Numbered from the stretch's first letter, positions 15,736-25,094 are shown. The stretch is 52,074 nucleotides of DNA from an uncultured Chloroflexota bacterium (GCA_903884455.1 CAISEW010000029.1:1-52074); one strand, 5' to 3'. Notes: generated from the letters alone by a model not told the origin. A program made the numbers and translations.

Positions 15736-16440
15736 TCAGTTGTAAATCTCTCTTGCTAACGTTACGCCCCAAACAGACGCAGCACCCTTGTTCTTGAGGG
15801 CTGCGGCACAGGACTCCAGCGTGGCTCCCGATGTACATACATCGTCTATGAGGATAATTTGTTTACCGCTTACCTTTTCATCACGGCACACAAAAGCATC
15901 GGCCACATTCCTTCGGCGCTCTTCCACATCAACTGCTCTCACCTGAGGTTGAGCCTGTTTAACCCGAATTAGGCAATCTTCAATCACCGGCAAATCAATG
16001 CGCCTGCCCAACTCCCTGGCGAGCAGGCTGGACTGGTTATAACCCCTCTCTCTCAATCGCCGTGGATGAAGAGGGACGCCAACTAAGGCTTCGCCAGGCA
16101 GGGGATTTGACCTGAGATAATCAGCTAATAATTCAGCCAGACAGGGAGAGATTGCCTTCAAATTTCGATACTTCAGCTCATGAATGGCTTTCCGTATTAC
16201 CTCGTCAAATCTAAATGGAGAACGGATGCCATCAATCTCAGTTTGTCTTTGCCGACAGCTTGGACATACGATACCGCTAGCCTGGGGCCTGCCACAGTGG
16301 GGGCAAAGCGGAGGCACTAGCCTCGGTAGTTTTCCAAGACACTCAGGGCAAAGAAAACCTCCTCCTTTCCCACAGCCAACGCATCGGCGCGGGAAAAAAG
16401 AGTCCACCGCCAGCTCAATTAATTTACCTGAGCGAAGCAA
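15736..16440 (-). CDS. comF: ComF-family phosphoribosyltransferase-like protein
   Basis: 234 residues. The N-terminal zinc-ribbon part has CxxC pairs at CVGC, CPEC, CPHC and CPSC. The type I phosphoribosyltransferase domain follows, with the PRPP loop IILIDDVCTSGATL near the C terminus and VPLHPRRLRERGYNQS in the middle. ComF proteins are required for DNA uptake in competent bacteria, probably handling incoming single strands. No other com genes are nearby, so a competence role is only family-level inference. It lies 8 nt upstream of the small zinc-ribbon gene's end and 10 nt before hpf. Confidence 0.92.
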   Translation of the reverse strand: MLRSGKLIELAVDSFFPRRCVGCGKGGGFLCPECLGKLPRLVPPLCPHCGRPQASGIVCPSCRQRQTEIDGIRSPFRFDEVIRKAIHELKYRNLKAISPCLAELLADYLRSNPLPGEALVGVPLHPRRLRERGYNQSSLLARELGRRIDLPVIEDCLIRVKQAQPQVRAVDVEERRRNVADAFVCRDEKVSGKQIILIDDVCTSGATLESCAAALKNKGAASVWGVTLAREIYN

Positions 16441-16448
16441 ATCCTCTA

Positions 16449-16676
16449 CTAAGGAGTGTATTCTCGGCGTGGTGTGCGGGTATGAAGTTCTCCACTAAGA
16501 ATAGGCTCATTAAGGTATATTTCACCATTCCTGATCTTTACATTGTATCCACAATCAGGACGGGTACACACCCAGGCCTTGTAGTGAATCGGTGCCCCCT
16601 GACTACCAAAGTCAGACAGAGGCACTAGATCCCCCTTTCCGCATTTTTGACACTTAGGGAATGAACCGGTTTCCAA
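16449..16676 (-). CDS. Small zinc-ribbon protein
   Basis: About 75 residues with CQKCGKG near the N terminus and CTRPDCG about 25 residues later, a four-Cys zinc ribbon. The open frame reaches 16691, but GGAGGT (16681-16686 on the minus strand) lies 4 nt before a TTG at 16676, so I place the start there. It precedes comF and is co-oriented and close, suggesting one operon. Function unknown. Confidence 0.7.
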   Translation of the reverse strand: METGSFPKCQKCGKGDLVPLSDFGSQGAPIHYKAWVCTRPDCGYNVKIRNGEIYLNEPILSGELHTRTPRREYTP

Positions 16677-16797
16677 ATTCCACCTCCACAATTAATTTAT
16701 TTGTTAATCAAAACCAGTAAGTATATACTATCAAAAATTCGTTTGCAAGGCCATTTCACTCATAAGCCAAATTTTTTTAGATTTTTTTTAGATTTTC

Positions 16798-17406
16798 CTA
16801 ATGGCCCAGCCCAACCACCGACAGGCAGGTATAAATAGCCCCGGCCGGCATCAGCTGGCTTTTCATTAATCTGACAGCCTCGACTTCGACAGGATATTTA
16901 TCTTCAAAGGTGGTAGAGCCCACAAGTTCGCCAAAGCTTTTTCTTTCCGGTGGTGATGCCCCTTCTCTAGTGCGAGCCAGGGTTAAATGCGGCACAAAGG
17001 GGCGCTCTTCCTTAGCAAATCCCAGGGCGGCGAGCGCGGAGTCAATGTTTTGCTGTAACCTGAATAGCTTGTCCGTCTCCCCACCAATGCCGACCCAAAA
17101 GACCCTAGCTTGCTTTAGACTGGGGAAAGCCCCCAGGCCTGAAATCTCTAAATGGAATGGAGAAATCCCCTGCGCAGCTTTTCCCATAGCCTCAGTTATC
17201 TCTGTTACCCGCTTAGAAGGAATATTGCCCAGAAACTTCAAGGTCAGGTGAATCCCCCCCGGGTCTACCCACTTGACGAACTTACATTCATCTCTCTCCA
17301 ATTCTTTTCTCAGCCGTGCTAATCCCTTCTTAGCCTCCTCAGGCAGTTCAATGGCAATAAAGGAACGGATTTGCTCAGGATTATGTGCCACTTTTGCTCC
17401 TTGCAT
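16798..17406 (-). CDS. thpR: RNA 2',3'-cyclic phosphodiesterase (2H, LigT-like)
   Basis: A 2H phosphoesterase with both catalytic tetrapeptides: HLTLKFLG in the N-terminal half and HLTLARTR in the C-terminal half. RSFIAIELPEE at the start is typical. It hydrolyses 2',3'-cyclic phosphates at RNA ends. I chose the ATG at 17406, which overlaps the end of the amidohydrolase gene by 26 nt. The frame is open 28 codons further, but that part only mirrors the upstream gene. The overlap suggests translational coupling. Confidence 0.9.
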   Translation of the reverse strand: MQGAKVAHNPEQIRSFIAIELPEEAKKGLARLRKELERDECKFVKWVDPGGIHLTLKFLGNIPSKRVTEITEAMGKAAQGISPFHLEISGLGAFPSLKQARVFWVGIGGETDKLFRLQQNIDSALAALGFAKEERPFVPHLTLARTREGASPPERKSFGELVGSTTFEDKYPVEVEAVRLMKSQLMPAGAIYTCLSVVGLGH

Positions 17407-18244
17407 CCCGGCACAGCAGTTTTTGGGCGTTAGCCCCCATGATTCTGGCTTTATCTTCCTCGGGAAGCTGTGAAGATTGGACCTGGGCAATCACTCGATT
17501 CTGGTGTATAAGAGGATAGTCAGTGCCGAAAAGGATTTTATCACTGCCGATGATGCGGCTCATCTGCTCAAAAATCTCGGGCTTGTAAAGGAACACGGTA
17601 GCCGCGGTATCAAAGAAGACATTGGCGAAAGCCTTGGTTACTTCAGGCATCAGGGCATAAAAAGGCAACCCTCCACCCCAGTGCGCACAAACAAGCTTTA
17701 GATTCGGGAAAGCCGTGATAAAGGAGTAGAGAATGTCCGGGGTGATACTACCCTTGCCGAAGTACTCATGCCCCACTGGTTCAGAAGAGTGGGTCAGAAA
17801 AATCAAGTTGTGCTTCAGCATGGCATCAACTACAGGCTTCATTGTTGCCTTATCAGCGAGATCGAAGCCCTGCACATCAGACCTTAATTCGCCAATCCCC
17901 TTAGCCCCGGCTTTAGCACACCGCTCTATCTCGGCTATAGCAGCATCTCCCGCCCTCGGTTGAATAGCACAAAAGCCGACAAGCCTTGTGGGATAGCGTG
18001 ATACTGAATCTAAAATATAATCGTTTGTTTTCACACAGAGTTCCTGGCTTACCCAGCCGGCGTTAAGAACGACGGACAAATCAATGCCCGCTTCATCCAT
18101 GCTGGCAAGCAGTTCCTCCGCCGTGGCCATCCTAGCTTTCGGCTGAGAATAAAGCAGGGAAAAGCAAAGGTCAGATTTGACATACTCATCACGCCTTTCC
18201 CTTAGCCAGGGGGGAAATATATGGGTATGAAAATCTATAATCAC
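17381..18244 (-). CDS. Amidohydrolase-2 family (TIM-barrel) hydrolase or decarboxylase
   Basis: 287 residues. MIIDFHTHIFP gives the first metal-binding HxH, LTHSSEP and VCAHWGGGLPF further ligands, and FGTDYPL the catalytic Asp near the C terminus. Members of this COG2159-like group are zinc-dependent hydrolases or ACMSD-type decarboxylases. The substrate cannot be read. It is first in a leftward pair with thpR. Confidence 0.85.
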   Translation of the reverse strand: MIIDFHTHIFPPWLRERRDEYVKSDLCFSLLYSQPKARMATAEELLASMDEAGIDLSVVLNAGWVSQELCVKTNDYILDSVSRYPTRLVGFCAIQPRAGDAAIAEIERCAKAGAKGIGELRSDVQGFDLADKATMKPVVDAMLKHNLIFLTHSSEPVGHEYFGKGSITPDILYSFITAFPNLKLVCAHWGGGLPFYALMPEVTKAFANVFFDTAATVFLYKPEIFEQMSRIIGSDKILFGTDYPLIHQNRVIAQVQSSQLPEEDKARIMGANAQKLLCRDARSKSGT

Positions 18245-18300
18245 TTAAGGCATTATACCCAAACGACTAAAAATACTAAATACCATAGCCTTTTGTCATT

Positions 18301-18455
18301 GAGCGCACCTCACTTTTTTGGCATTGCGAGCGCCCCACTTTTCTTGTCATTGCGAGCAAAGCGCGGCAATCTCATTGGCTCCACGAGATTGCTTCGTCCC
18401 GATAAATCGGGACTCGCAATGACGAGCGGGTGGGGGAAAACAGAGTTGCCCCCAT
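18301..18455. repeat. GTCATTGCGAG-type palindromic repeat, copy 1
   Basis: Contains GTCATTGCGAG near 18343 and the inverse CTCGCAATGAC ending near 18423, with GAGATTGCTTCG inside, followed by GGGGGAAAACAGAGTTGCCCCC. Related copies lie at 20389-20550 and 26701-26880, and a fragment at 19079-19110. Such REP-like dispersed palindromes are widespread in bacterial genomes. They fill most of the 302-nt gap before the next gene. Confidence 0.75.
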
Positions 18456-18547
18456 TTAAGATCAGAAAACCGCTTAACAGTGCAGGGGGTGATATAATTA
18501 CGAACTAATATTTTTGGATTTAGACTATTACCTCGGAGGAATAAAAG

Positions 18548-19066
18548 ATGTTAAACATCCGTGCCATTAAAAAAGATACCCTCCATGCCGTTATGCTCCA
18601 GCAGTTGTATGCACTTAATTACATGTGGATAAGGTTCGAATATTTCATACGGGCGAAAGCTCCCGAAGTATATGGGAGTGAAGAATATTATCAGCTTTTT
18701 GAAGACTATGGTTCGGAGGAAGCCAGGCGATTGGTCAAATCTCTGGGTTTTCCTAGAGAAGAAATCAAGGACCTGGCCAGGTTTTTAAAATATTCTCACT
18801 GGGCTATTTTTGAGAATATCGAAATAGCGGAACTGACCGCAAACAGTTTCCGAATGCGCACGCTCGATTGCTCAGCGCAAAGTGCCGCGAAGAAATGGGG
18901 GATGGAGTATTATGATTGTGGAACTGGAGGCCTGCGGATTCGCAACGGTTTCTTTAAAGGGATTAACCCTAAGGCAAAGGTTCAGAGGATTTTCTCGCCG
19001 CCTGAAGCCAGACCCGAAGGTAGACGTGCAATCGTCTCTTGCGAGTGGCTGGTTTCATTGGAGTGA
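18548..19066 (+). CDS. Conserved hypothetical protein, unknown family
   Basis: 172 residues, soluble, mixed alpha/beta. The N-terminal half is helical and aromatic-rich (LYALNYMWIRFEYFI, YGSEEYYQLFEDYG). The C-terminal half has RMRTLDCSAQSAAKKWGMEYYDC and a closing CEWLVSLE. Three Cys in the second half could bind metal. The pattern is loosely like L-2-amino-thiazoline-4-carboxylate hydrolase-family proteins, but I cannot confirm it. A strong SD (CGGAGGAA) precedes the ATG. No operon partner. Confidence 0.65.
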   Translation: MLNIRAIKKDTLHAVMLQQLYALNYMWIRFEYFIRAKAPEVYGSEEYYQLFEDYGSEEARRLVKSLGFPREEIKDLARFLKYSHWAIFENIEIAELTANSFRMRTLDCSAQSAAKKWGMEYYDCGTGGLRIRNGFFKGINPKAKVQRIFSPPEARPEGRRAIVSCEWLVSLE

Positions 19067-19300
19067 GACGCTTCATAGCGGAGAAAAATAGAGTTGGCCC
19101 CTTCTTAGTCTTGACAATGTGAGGGGTAGGGTGTAGTATTGATAGTATCGCGTAAGATTTCGCAAAAACTAAATTTTTTAATCTGTGGATACAGTGGTGG
19201 ATGTGATTATGTCGCGAGTCGGTATCGGAAATTCCAGCTTCATTGCAGTTAACACCGTTGATTTGTCCGAAGACGGCCAATATATTACAAAGGAGGGAAA

Positions 19301-20371
19301 ATGAAACACAAATTAATCTCAGTCGCTGCAATCGCTGTCCTGCTATTCATGGTCTTGGGTAACAGCATTGCCTGCAGCCCTGCAACCACGTATACGCTGA
19401 CCACCACCAGCACAGCGGGTGGCAATGTCACCACGCCTGGAGAAGGCACGTATACCTGTAACGCATCTCAGGTGGTCAACCTAGTGGCCACTCCTGATTC
19501 TGGCTACCGGTTTGTCAACTGGACGGCGACAGCCGGCACATTAGGTAATGCGACTGCCGCACAGACTACCTTCACCATGCCGTCGCAAAACGCGACGGTC
19601 ACCGCTCATTTCGCCTTGAATATGACTTACATAGTTAATGTTCCCGACACAAGCCAGCCACCTACCTCTCTTCGTGCTCAGTGGTGTGCCCCGATGGCCA
19701 TGATCAACATCTTGTGTTATTGGGACGTTGTAATGGGACATCATAATGCCATCAATGTAACTGCTGGTCTTCCAGCCAAGACGGCGGCGGATTTACTCGG
19801 CTGGTTTATGGATACCAGTAATCTCGGCAGCCCAGCCCGAGTCAACGCTGGCCAAGCCGGAACCCTCGATGTTGATATAGGTCCAGGGACTATGGAATTT
19901 GTCCGCTGGGATGCTGCCCACCCATTAGGCACCCCTCCTCCTGCTCTCCCTCCCGGGAAACTTGGTTATAATTGGACGGTGACTACCAATTGTACTACCA
20001 ATTATACTCTGAGCCTCGCTTTTTATAAGAATGAGATTGATGCCGGCCGACCGCTGGTAGTCTCTTTTACTTACTGGAACCCGGTATTCGGAGTAAATCT
20101 TACCGACCCACAAAGCGGAGAGACGATAAGTGCAGCTAACTGGGGGACGAACTACGGTTATCACACAGACCCTGATGAGACCTGGTCTGGGGATGTTGGT
20201 CACGCCGTTACCGGCGTTGGATATAAGCTAAACTGGGACCCCGATGGTGCAGGTCCATTAGTTCCAGGCGACTATGTTATCGTCTATGATAACTGGGCGA
20301 GCACTCCCAAGAATATAGCCATACCGTGGGCGTTCTGGAAGTGCCTCTTTGCCGTTAACCCTGGCCCATAG
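19301..20371 (+). CDS. Secreted C39-like papain-fold peptidase with N-terminal bacterial-repeat domain
   Basis: A signal peptide spans about 1-25, with Cys25 after NSIA, so it could be a lipoprotein but the lipobox is poor. Residues 30-108 form a Flg_new/InlB-like bacterial repeat (STAGGNVTTPGEGTY...GYRFVNW...TVTAHF), the same module found in the RCC1 protein at 22670. The rest resembles peptidase C39-like proteins: Cys129 in QWCAPMAMINILCYW, His301 in GDVGHAVTGVGY and the VIVYDNW segment (Asp330) complete a plausible Cys-His-Asp triad. AGGAGGG is 4 nt before the ATG. Probably an extracellular protease. Substrate unknown. Confidence 0.75.
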   Translation: MKHKLISVAAIAVLLFMVLGNSIACSPATTYTLTTTSTAGGNVTTPGEGTYTCNASQVVNLVATPDSGYRFVNWTATAGTLGNATAAQTTFTMPSQNATVTAHFALNMTYIVNVPDTSQPPTSLRAQWCAPMAMINILCYWDVVMGHHNAINVTAGLPAKTAADLLGWFMDTSNLGSPARVNAGQAGTLDVDIGPGTMEFVRWDAAHPLGTPPPALPPGKLGYNWTVTTNCTTNYTLSLAFYKNEIDAGRPLVVSFTYWNPVFGVNLTDPQSGETISAANWGTNYGYHTDPDETWSGDVGHAVTGVGYKLNWDPDGAGPLVPGDYVIVYDNWASTPKNIAIPWAFWKCLFAVNPGP

Positions 20372-20388
20372 GAGTAACCCTAACCAGG

Positions 20389-20550
20389 CTTTTTGTGATT
20401 GCCCCGCCTTGACCAGTCAAGGCGGGGCAATCTTATTATCTCACCGAGATTGCTTCGTTGCTACGCTTCTCGCAACGACAAAGGGGAAGAGATTGCTTCG
20501 GCACTGTCATGCCTCACAATGACATGGGGGAAAATAGAATTGCTCCCTTC
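20389..20550. repeat. GTCATTGCGAG-type repeat, copy 2
   Basis: A diverged copy with GAGATTGCTTCG twice, CTCGCAACGAC, and the tail GGGGGAAAATAGAATTGCTCCC. It begins with an inverted repeat (GCCCCGCCTTGAC...GTCAAGGCGGGGC, 20392-20425) just after the peptidase gene, which could serve as its terminator. Confidence 0.7.
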
Positions 20551-20618
20551 TTACAAAAACTATTGATAATTTCTCTAGGAAAAACTTGATAATGACATCT
20601 CATATGACAATTTCTTTA

Positions 20619-20647
20619 ATAACATTTTAACAATTGCATCATATAAT
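20619..20647 (+). promoter_or_regulatory. Possible promoter for the RCC1 lipoprotein genes
   Basis: A consensus TATAAT at 20642-20647 with a weak -35 (ATAACA, 20619-20624) at 17 nt. The inverted repeat GGTAC-CATGA-GTACC (20648-20662) follows. The 200-nt leader to the ATG at 20845 contains only a poor 60-codon frame. Confidence 0.35.
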
Positions 20648-20844
20648 GGTACCATGAGTACCATAAGGCGAATATAGGGTGGGGATCAAGTGTGTGCATC
20701 AGAAGGTTACAGTAGTTCCCATGATGGTGAGCTCATCATATATAGACGTGCGAAGGGCTCTTTTAAGCATTTGGATTTCAATTGTCATCTGGATTTTGAC
20801 ATTTGGAATTTGTTGGGGCAACTACAAGAATCTGGAGGTGAAGT

Positions 20845-22569
20845 ATGAAGACAATACTTAATTCGAGGAGACGCCATTACGTGGCCAGAGCTACCATCCT
20901 TTTGATTATGGTAGCCTTAATTGCTGGGATGGTGGGCTGTATTCTGCCCGAGGCCGAATACACCCCCATGGTCGCGGCTTCGTATCATGTGGTGGGGCTT
21001 AAGTCCGACGGCACCGTAGTCGCCGTGGGACACAACTGGTGGGGGGAGTGTAGTGTCGGCAGCTGGAGTCACATCATCCAGGTCGCCGCAGGCGGGTACC
21101 ACACGGTAGGGCTTAAGTCTGACAACACCGTGGTCGCCACGGGATCAATCTGGCAGGGGCAGCGGGATGGTCTCGGCAATTGGACGAACATCATCCAGGT
21201 TGCCGCAGGCGGGTATCACACGGCGGGGCTTAAGTCCAACGGCACTGTGGTCGCCACAGGCGGCGTGGGATACGACTATGGGCAGTGCAATGTCGGCAAC
21301 TGGACAAACATCGCCAAAGTCGCCGCAGGCGGGCTTCACACAGTGGGGCTTAAGTCCGACCGCACCGTGGTCGCTGTGGGATACAACGACTACGGGCAGT
21401 GTAATGTCGGCAACTGGACGGACATCGTCAAAGTCGCCGCAGGCTGGTATCACACAGTGGGGCTTAAGTCCAACGGCACCGTGGTCGCCATGGGATATAA
21501 CGGCTACGGGCAGTGCAATGTCGGCAACTGGACGGACATCGTCCAGGTCTCCGCAGGCTACTCTCACACGGTGGGGCTTAAATCCGACGGCACCGTGGTC
21601 GCCGTGGGAGATAACTTAGACGGGCAGTGCGAGGTCGGCGGCTGGACAGGCATCATCCAGGTCGCTGCAGGCATCTATTACACAGTGGGGCTTAAGGCCG
21701 ACGGCACCGTGGTCGCCGTGGGAGGAAGCGACTCCGGGCAGTGTGATGTCGACAACTGGACGAACATCATCCAGGGCGCCGCAGGCCGCTATCACACGGT
21801 GGGGATTAAGTCCAACCACACCGTGGTGGCAGTGGGAGATAACTGGGGCGGGCAGTGCGATGTCGGCAACTGGACGAATATCACTCAGGGTGCCGCAGGC
21901 TACTGGCACACGGTGGGGCTTCAGTCCAACGGCACTGCGGTTGCTGTGGGATGGAACGACGACGGACAGTGCGATGTCGGCAACTGGACGGATATCACCC
22001 AGGTCGCCGCAGGTGAGACGCACACAGTAGGGCTTAAATCCGACCGCACTGTGGTCGCCGTGGGAGATAACGGCGATGGGCAATGCAATGTCAGTGGCTG
22101 GACGAACATCACCCAGGTCGCCGCAGGTAAACTGCATACAGTGGGGCTTATGGCCAACGGCACCGTGGTCGCCGTGGGAGCCAACAGCTATGGGCAGTGC
22201 AATGTCGGCGGCTGGACGAACATCACGCAGATCGCCGCAGGCGGCAATCACACGGTGGGGCTTAAGGCCGACGGCACTGTGATCGCCGTGGGAGACAACT
22301 CCTACCGGCAGTGCGATGTCGGCGACTGGGAGAACATCACCCAGGTCGCCGCAGGCGAGTTTCACACAGTGGGACTTAAATCCGACCGCACTGTGGTCGC
22401 CGTGGGATATAACGGCTACGGGCAGCTTGAGGTTGGCGGCTGGACAGACATCATCCAGGTCGCCGCAGGCTGCTATCACACGGTGGGAGTTAAGTCCGAC
22501 GGCACCGTGGTCGCTGCAAACCTTGTGGTCGAGCTTGCTAAATGGAATCTGGGCGAGACAGTGCCATAG
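20845..22569 (+). CDS. RCC1-repeat lipoprotein A
   Basis: 574 residues. The signal peptide has a lipobox ending GMVGC (Cys32), so the protein is membrane-tethered outside. From about residue 40 it is entirely RCC1-type repeats: 13 full units of 38 residues plus a 14th partial one, each running VGLKSDGTVVAVG...GQC.VG.WT.I.QVAAG..HT, with one Cys per repeat in GQC. Fourteen units would give two seven-bladed beta-propellers. A strong SD (GGAGGTGAAG) precedes the ATG. Its leader and repeats are paralogous to the next gene, about 100 nt downstream on the same strand. It lacks the N-terminal bacterial-repeat domain and C-terminal anchor of that paralog. Ligand unknown. Confidence 0.85.
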   Translation: MKTILNSRRRHYVARATILLIMVALIAGMVGCILPEAEYTPMVAASYHVVGLKSDGTVVAVGHNWWGECSVGSWSHIIQVAAGGYHTVGLKSDNTVVATGSIWQGQRDGLGNWTNIIQVAAGGYHTAGLKSNGTVVATGGVGYDYGQCNVGNWTNIAKVAAGGLHTVGLKSDRTVVAVGYNDYGQCNVGNWTDIVKVAAGWYHTVGLKSNGTVVAMGYNGYGQCNVGNWTDIVQVSAGYSHTVGLKSDGTVVAVGDNLDGQCEVGGWTGIIQVAAGIYYTVGLKADGTVVAVGGSDSGQCDVDNWTNIIQGAAGRYHTVGIKSNHTVVAVGDNWGGQCDVGNWTNITQGAAGYWHTVGLQSNGTAVAVGWNDDGQCDVGNWTDITQVAAGETHTVGLKSDRTVVAVGDNGDGQCNVSGWTNITQVAAGKLHTVGLMANGTVVAVGANSYGQCNVGGWTNITQIAAGGNHTVGLKADGTVIAVGDNSYRQCDVGDWENITQVAAGEFHTVGLKSDRTVVAVGYNGYGQLEVGGWTDIIQVAAGCYHTVGVKSDGTVVAANLVVELAKWNLGETVP

Positions 22570-22669
22570 GAAGAAAAATATGTCCAGAGCATTCGGCTGA
22601 GCTCTCGCTGAAGCTCTGTCGAAAAATAAGGATTTTGGGGAAACCGAGCTGTTACGGAGGAAGTGAAGC

Positions 22670-25006
22670 ATGAAAATAATACTGAGGTCGTGGAAACACC
22701 GTTACTGGGCCAGAGTTGGCGTCTTTTTGGTTGTGGCAGCCTTAATTGCCGGGATGGCAGGGTGTGGTGGTGGTGCGGCGTATCCACCTTATTATGAACT
22801 CACTACCGACAGCACCGCTGGAGGGTCGGTAACCACCCCTGGAGAGGGGAATTTTACCTATTCCCCGGGAGAATCAGCCGACCTGGTGGCCCAGGCTGAG
22901 GGGGGCTACTGTTTTGTCGAGTGGACCGGCGATGTGGGCAGCATTGGCGACGCCGACGCCGCCATAACCTACATCATCATGGATGGCAATCATTCCATAA
23001 CGGCTGACTTTGGGCCCGAATGCACGCCCATGGTCGCGGCAGGAAGCCTGCACACGGTGGGGCTCAAGGCCAACGGCAGGGTGGTCGCCATGGGAGACAA
23101 TTTCTACGGGCAGTGCGATGTCGGCAGCTGGAGGAGCATCATCCAGGTCACCGCGGGCAGCAATCACACGGTAGGGCTTAAGTCCGCCGGTACCGTAGTC
23201 GCTGTGGGATTGAACATCTCCGGGCAGTGCGATGTCGGCAGCTGGACGAACATTACCCAGGTCGCCGCAGGCGGGGCTCACACGGTGGGGCTTGAATTCG
23301 ACGGCACCGCGGTTGCCGTGGGATTGAACGCCTCCGGGCAGTGCGATGTCGGCAACTGGATGAACATTACTAAGGTCGCCGCAGGCGGGGCTCACACGGT
23401 GGGGCTTAAATCCAACGGCACCGTGATCGCCGTAGGAGACAATACCTCCGGGCAGTGTAATGTCGGCAACTGGACGAACATCACCCAGGTCGCCGCAGGC
23501 GGGGCTCACACGGTGGGGCTTAAGTCCGACGGCACCGTGGTCGCTGTGGGATTGAACATCTCCGGGCAGTGCGATGTCGGCAACTGGACAAACATTGTCA
23601 AGGTCGTCGCAGGCGGGGCTCACACAGTGGGGCTTAAGTCCGACGGCACCGTAGTCGCTGTGGGATTGAACACCTCCAGGCAGTGCGATGTCGGCAGCCA
23701 GAGCTGGACGGACATCGTCCAGGTCGCCGCAGGCGGGGTTCACACGGTCGGGCTTAAATCCAACGGCTGGGTAATCGCCGTGGGAGATAATGCCTACGGG
23801 CAGTGCAACGTCGGCTGGGTGGATATCACCCAGGTCGCCATAGGTGGATATCATATGGTGGGGCTTGAGCCCAACGGCACCGTGGTCGCCGTGGGAGACA
23901 ACAGCTACGGGCAGTGTAATGTCGGCAACTGGACAGGCATCATTCAGGTCGCCGCAGGCAGATATCATACGGTGGGGCTTGAGTCCAACGGCACCGTGGT
24001 CGCCGTGGGAGACAACTACGACGGGCAGTGCAATGTCGTCGGCTGGGGGAATATCACCCAGGTCGCCGCAGGTGGTGACCACACGGTGGGGCTTAATTCC
24101 AACGGCACCGTGGTCGCCGTGGGAGACAACGCCTACGGGCAGTGCAATGTCGGCGGCTGGGGGAATATCACCCAGGTCGCCGCAGGCTACGATCACACGG
24201 CGGGGCTTAATTCCACCGGCATTGTGGTCGCCGTGGGACGGAATCACAAAGGGCAGTGTAATGTCGGCAGCTGGACGAACATCACCAAGGTCGCCGCTGG
24301 CTACGATCACACGGTGGGGCTTAAGTCCGATGGCAGAGTGGTCGCCGTGGGAGATAATGACTACGGGCAGTGCAATGTCAGCAGCTGGGCAGATATCATC
24401 CAGGTCACCGCAGGCAACTATCACACGGTGGGGCTTAAGGCCAATCACACTGTGGTCGCCGTGGGAGACAACTACAGTGGACAATGCGATGTCGGCAGCT
24501 GGACAGGCATCGTCCAGATCGCCGCAGGCCGGTTTCGCACGGTGGGGCTCGAGGACGACGGTACTGTGGTCGCCACAAGCTTGGTTGTCCATTGGAATCT
24601 GCTACTTGCGTTGCCACCGTTGCGGTATCCACCCCCACCACCCCAACCCCCACCCAGCGGGGGCGGTTGCTTCATCGCTACTGCAGCCTACGGCACCCCA
24701 ATGGCTGAGGAAATACAAATTCTCCGTGAGTTCAGAGATGAATATTTGCTCACCAACCCAGTGGGACGAGCCATGGTAAGCTTCTATTACAGAGTCAGCC
24801 CACCAATAGCCCAGTTTATCACTGAGCATCCCAGTCTGAAGCCGATAGTGAGGGCCGGGCTATTGCCTGCTGTGGTAATGAGCACCATAGCTGTCAACAC
24901 TACTCCAGCCGAAAAGGCAGCTATAATAGGCTTGCTGGTGCTGCTTTCAGTGGCAGTGGCGGTATGGGCGACAAGGCGGCGAGGCAGAGGACCACAGCAT
25001 ACCTGA
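22670..25006 (+). CDS. RCC1-repeat lipoprotein B with CFI-box C-terminal domain
   Basis: 778 residues: lipobox GMAGC (Cys32); a bacterial-repeat domain (about 42-115, STAGGSVTTPGEGNF); 13 full RCC1-like units of 37-40 residues plus a partial 14th; a proline-rich linker (PPPPPQPPPSGGG); the CFI box CFIATAAYGTP starting at Cys667 with LREFRDEYLL...GRAMVSFYYRVSPP; then a hydrophobic helix (about 752-768) and a basic tail RRRGRG. The C-terminal layout matches CFI-box-CTERM proteins, a proposed surface-anchoring or sorting signal. SD CGGAGGAAG before the ATG. It forms a probable surface pair with lipoprotein A. Confidence 0.88.
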   Translation: MKIILRSWKHRYWARVGVFLVVAALIAGMAGCGGGAAYPPYYELTTDSTAGGSVTTPGEGNFTYSPGESADLVAQAEGGYCFVEWTGDVGSIGDADAAITYIIMDGNHSITADFGPECTPMVAAGSLHTVGLKANGRVVAMGDNFYGQCDVGSWRSIIQVTAGSNHTVGLKSAGTVVAVGLNISGQCDVGSWTNITQVAAGGAHTVGLEFDGTAVAVGLNASGQCDVGNWMNITKVAAGGAHTVGLKSNGTVIAVGDNTSGQCNVGNWTNITQVAAGGAHTVGLKSDGTVVAVGLNISGQCDVGNWTNIVKVVAGGAHTVGLKSDGTVVAVGLNTSRQCDVGSQSWTDIVQVAAGGVHTVGLKSNGWVIAVGDNAYGQCNVGWVDITQVAIGGYHMVGLEPNGTVVAVGDNSYGQCNVGNWTGIIQVAAGRYHTVGLESNGTVVAVGDNYDGQCNVVGWGNITQVAAGGDHTVGLNSNGTVVAVGDNAYGQCNVGGWGNITQVAAGYDHTAGLNSTGIVVAVGRNHKGQCNVGSWTNITKVAAGYDHTVGLKSDGRVVAVGDNDYGQCNVSSWADIIQVTAGNYHTVGLKANHTVVAVGDNYSGQCDVGSWTGIVQIAAGRFRTVGLEDDGTVVATSLVVHWNLLLALPPLRYPPPPPQPPPSGGGCFIATAAYGTPMAEEIQILREFRDEYLLTNPVGRAMVSFYYRVSPPIAQFITEHPSLKPIVRAGLLPAVVMSTIAVNTTPAEKAAIIGLLVLLSVAVAVWATRRRGRGPQHT

Positions 25007-25094
25007 GGGTGAAATTGCATATTTGGGGCAAAAGCCCAGGGATTGTTATGCCACGGCTACGGCCGGGATGATAAGCCTCGTCAGAGGCAAGTGG

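Noticed and set aside
20679-20861. 60-codon ORF before RCC1 protein A
   Set aside because: No SD, overlaps the true start at 20845, and reads AT-rich leader DNA. Could still be a leader peptide but is unsupported.
21616-22671. 351-codon minus-strand ORF inside RCC1 protein A
   Set aside because: Same cause: periodic antisense of the RCC1 repeats, with no domain of its own.
20985-24570. CRISPR-like regular repeats
   Set aside because: The 114-bp periodicity is coding (RCC1 units) with no conserved 25-35 bp repeat and unique spacers. No cas genes are seen.
22874-24592. 572-codon minus-strand ORF inside RCC1 protein B
   Set aside because: The repeated codon pattern of the 38-residue unit leaves the antisense frame open. 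The sense frame has SD, lipobox and known repeats.
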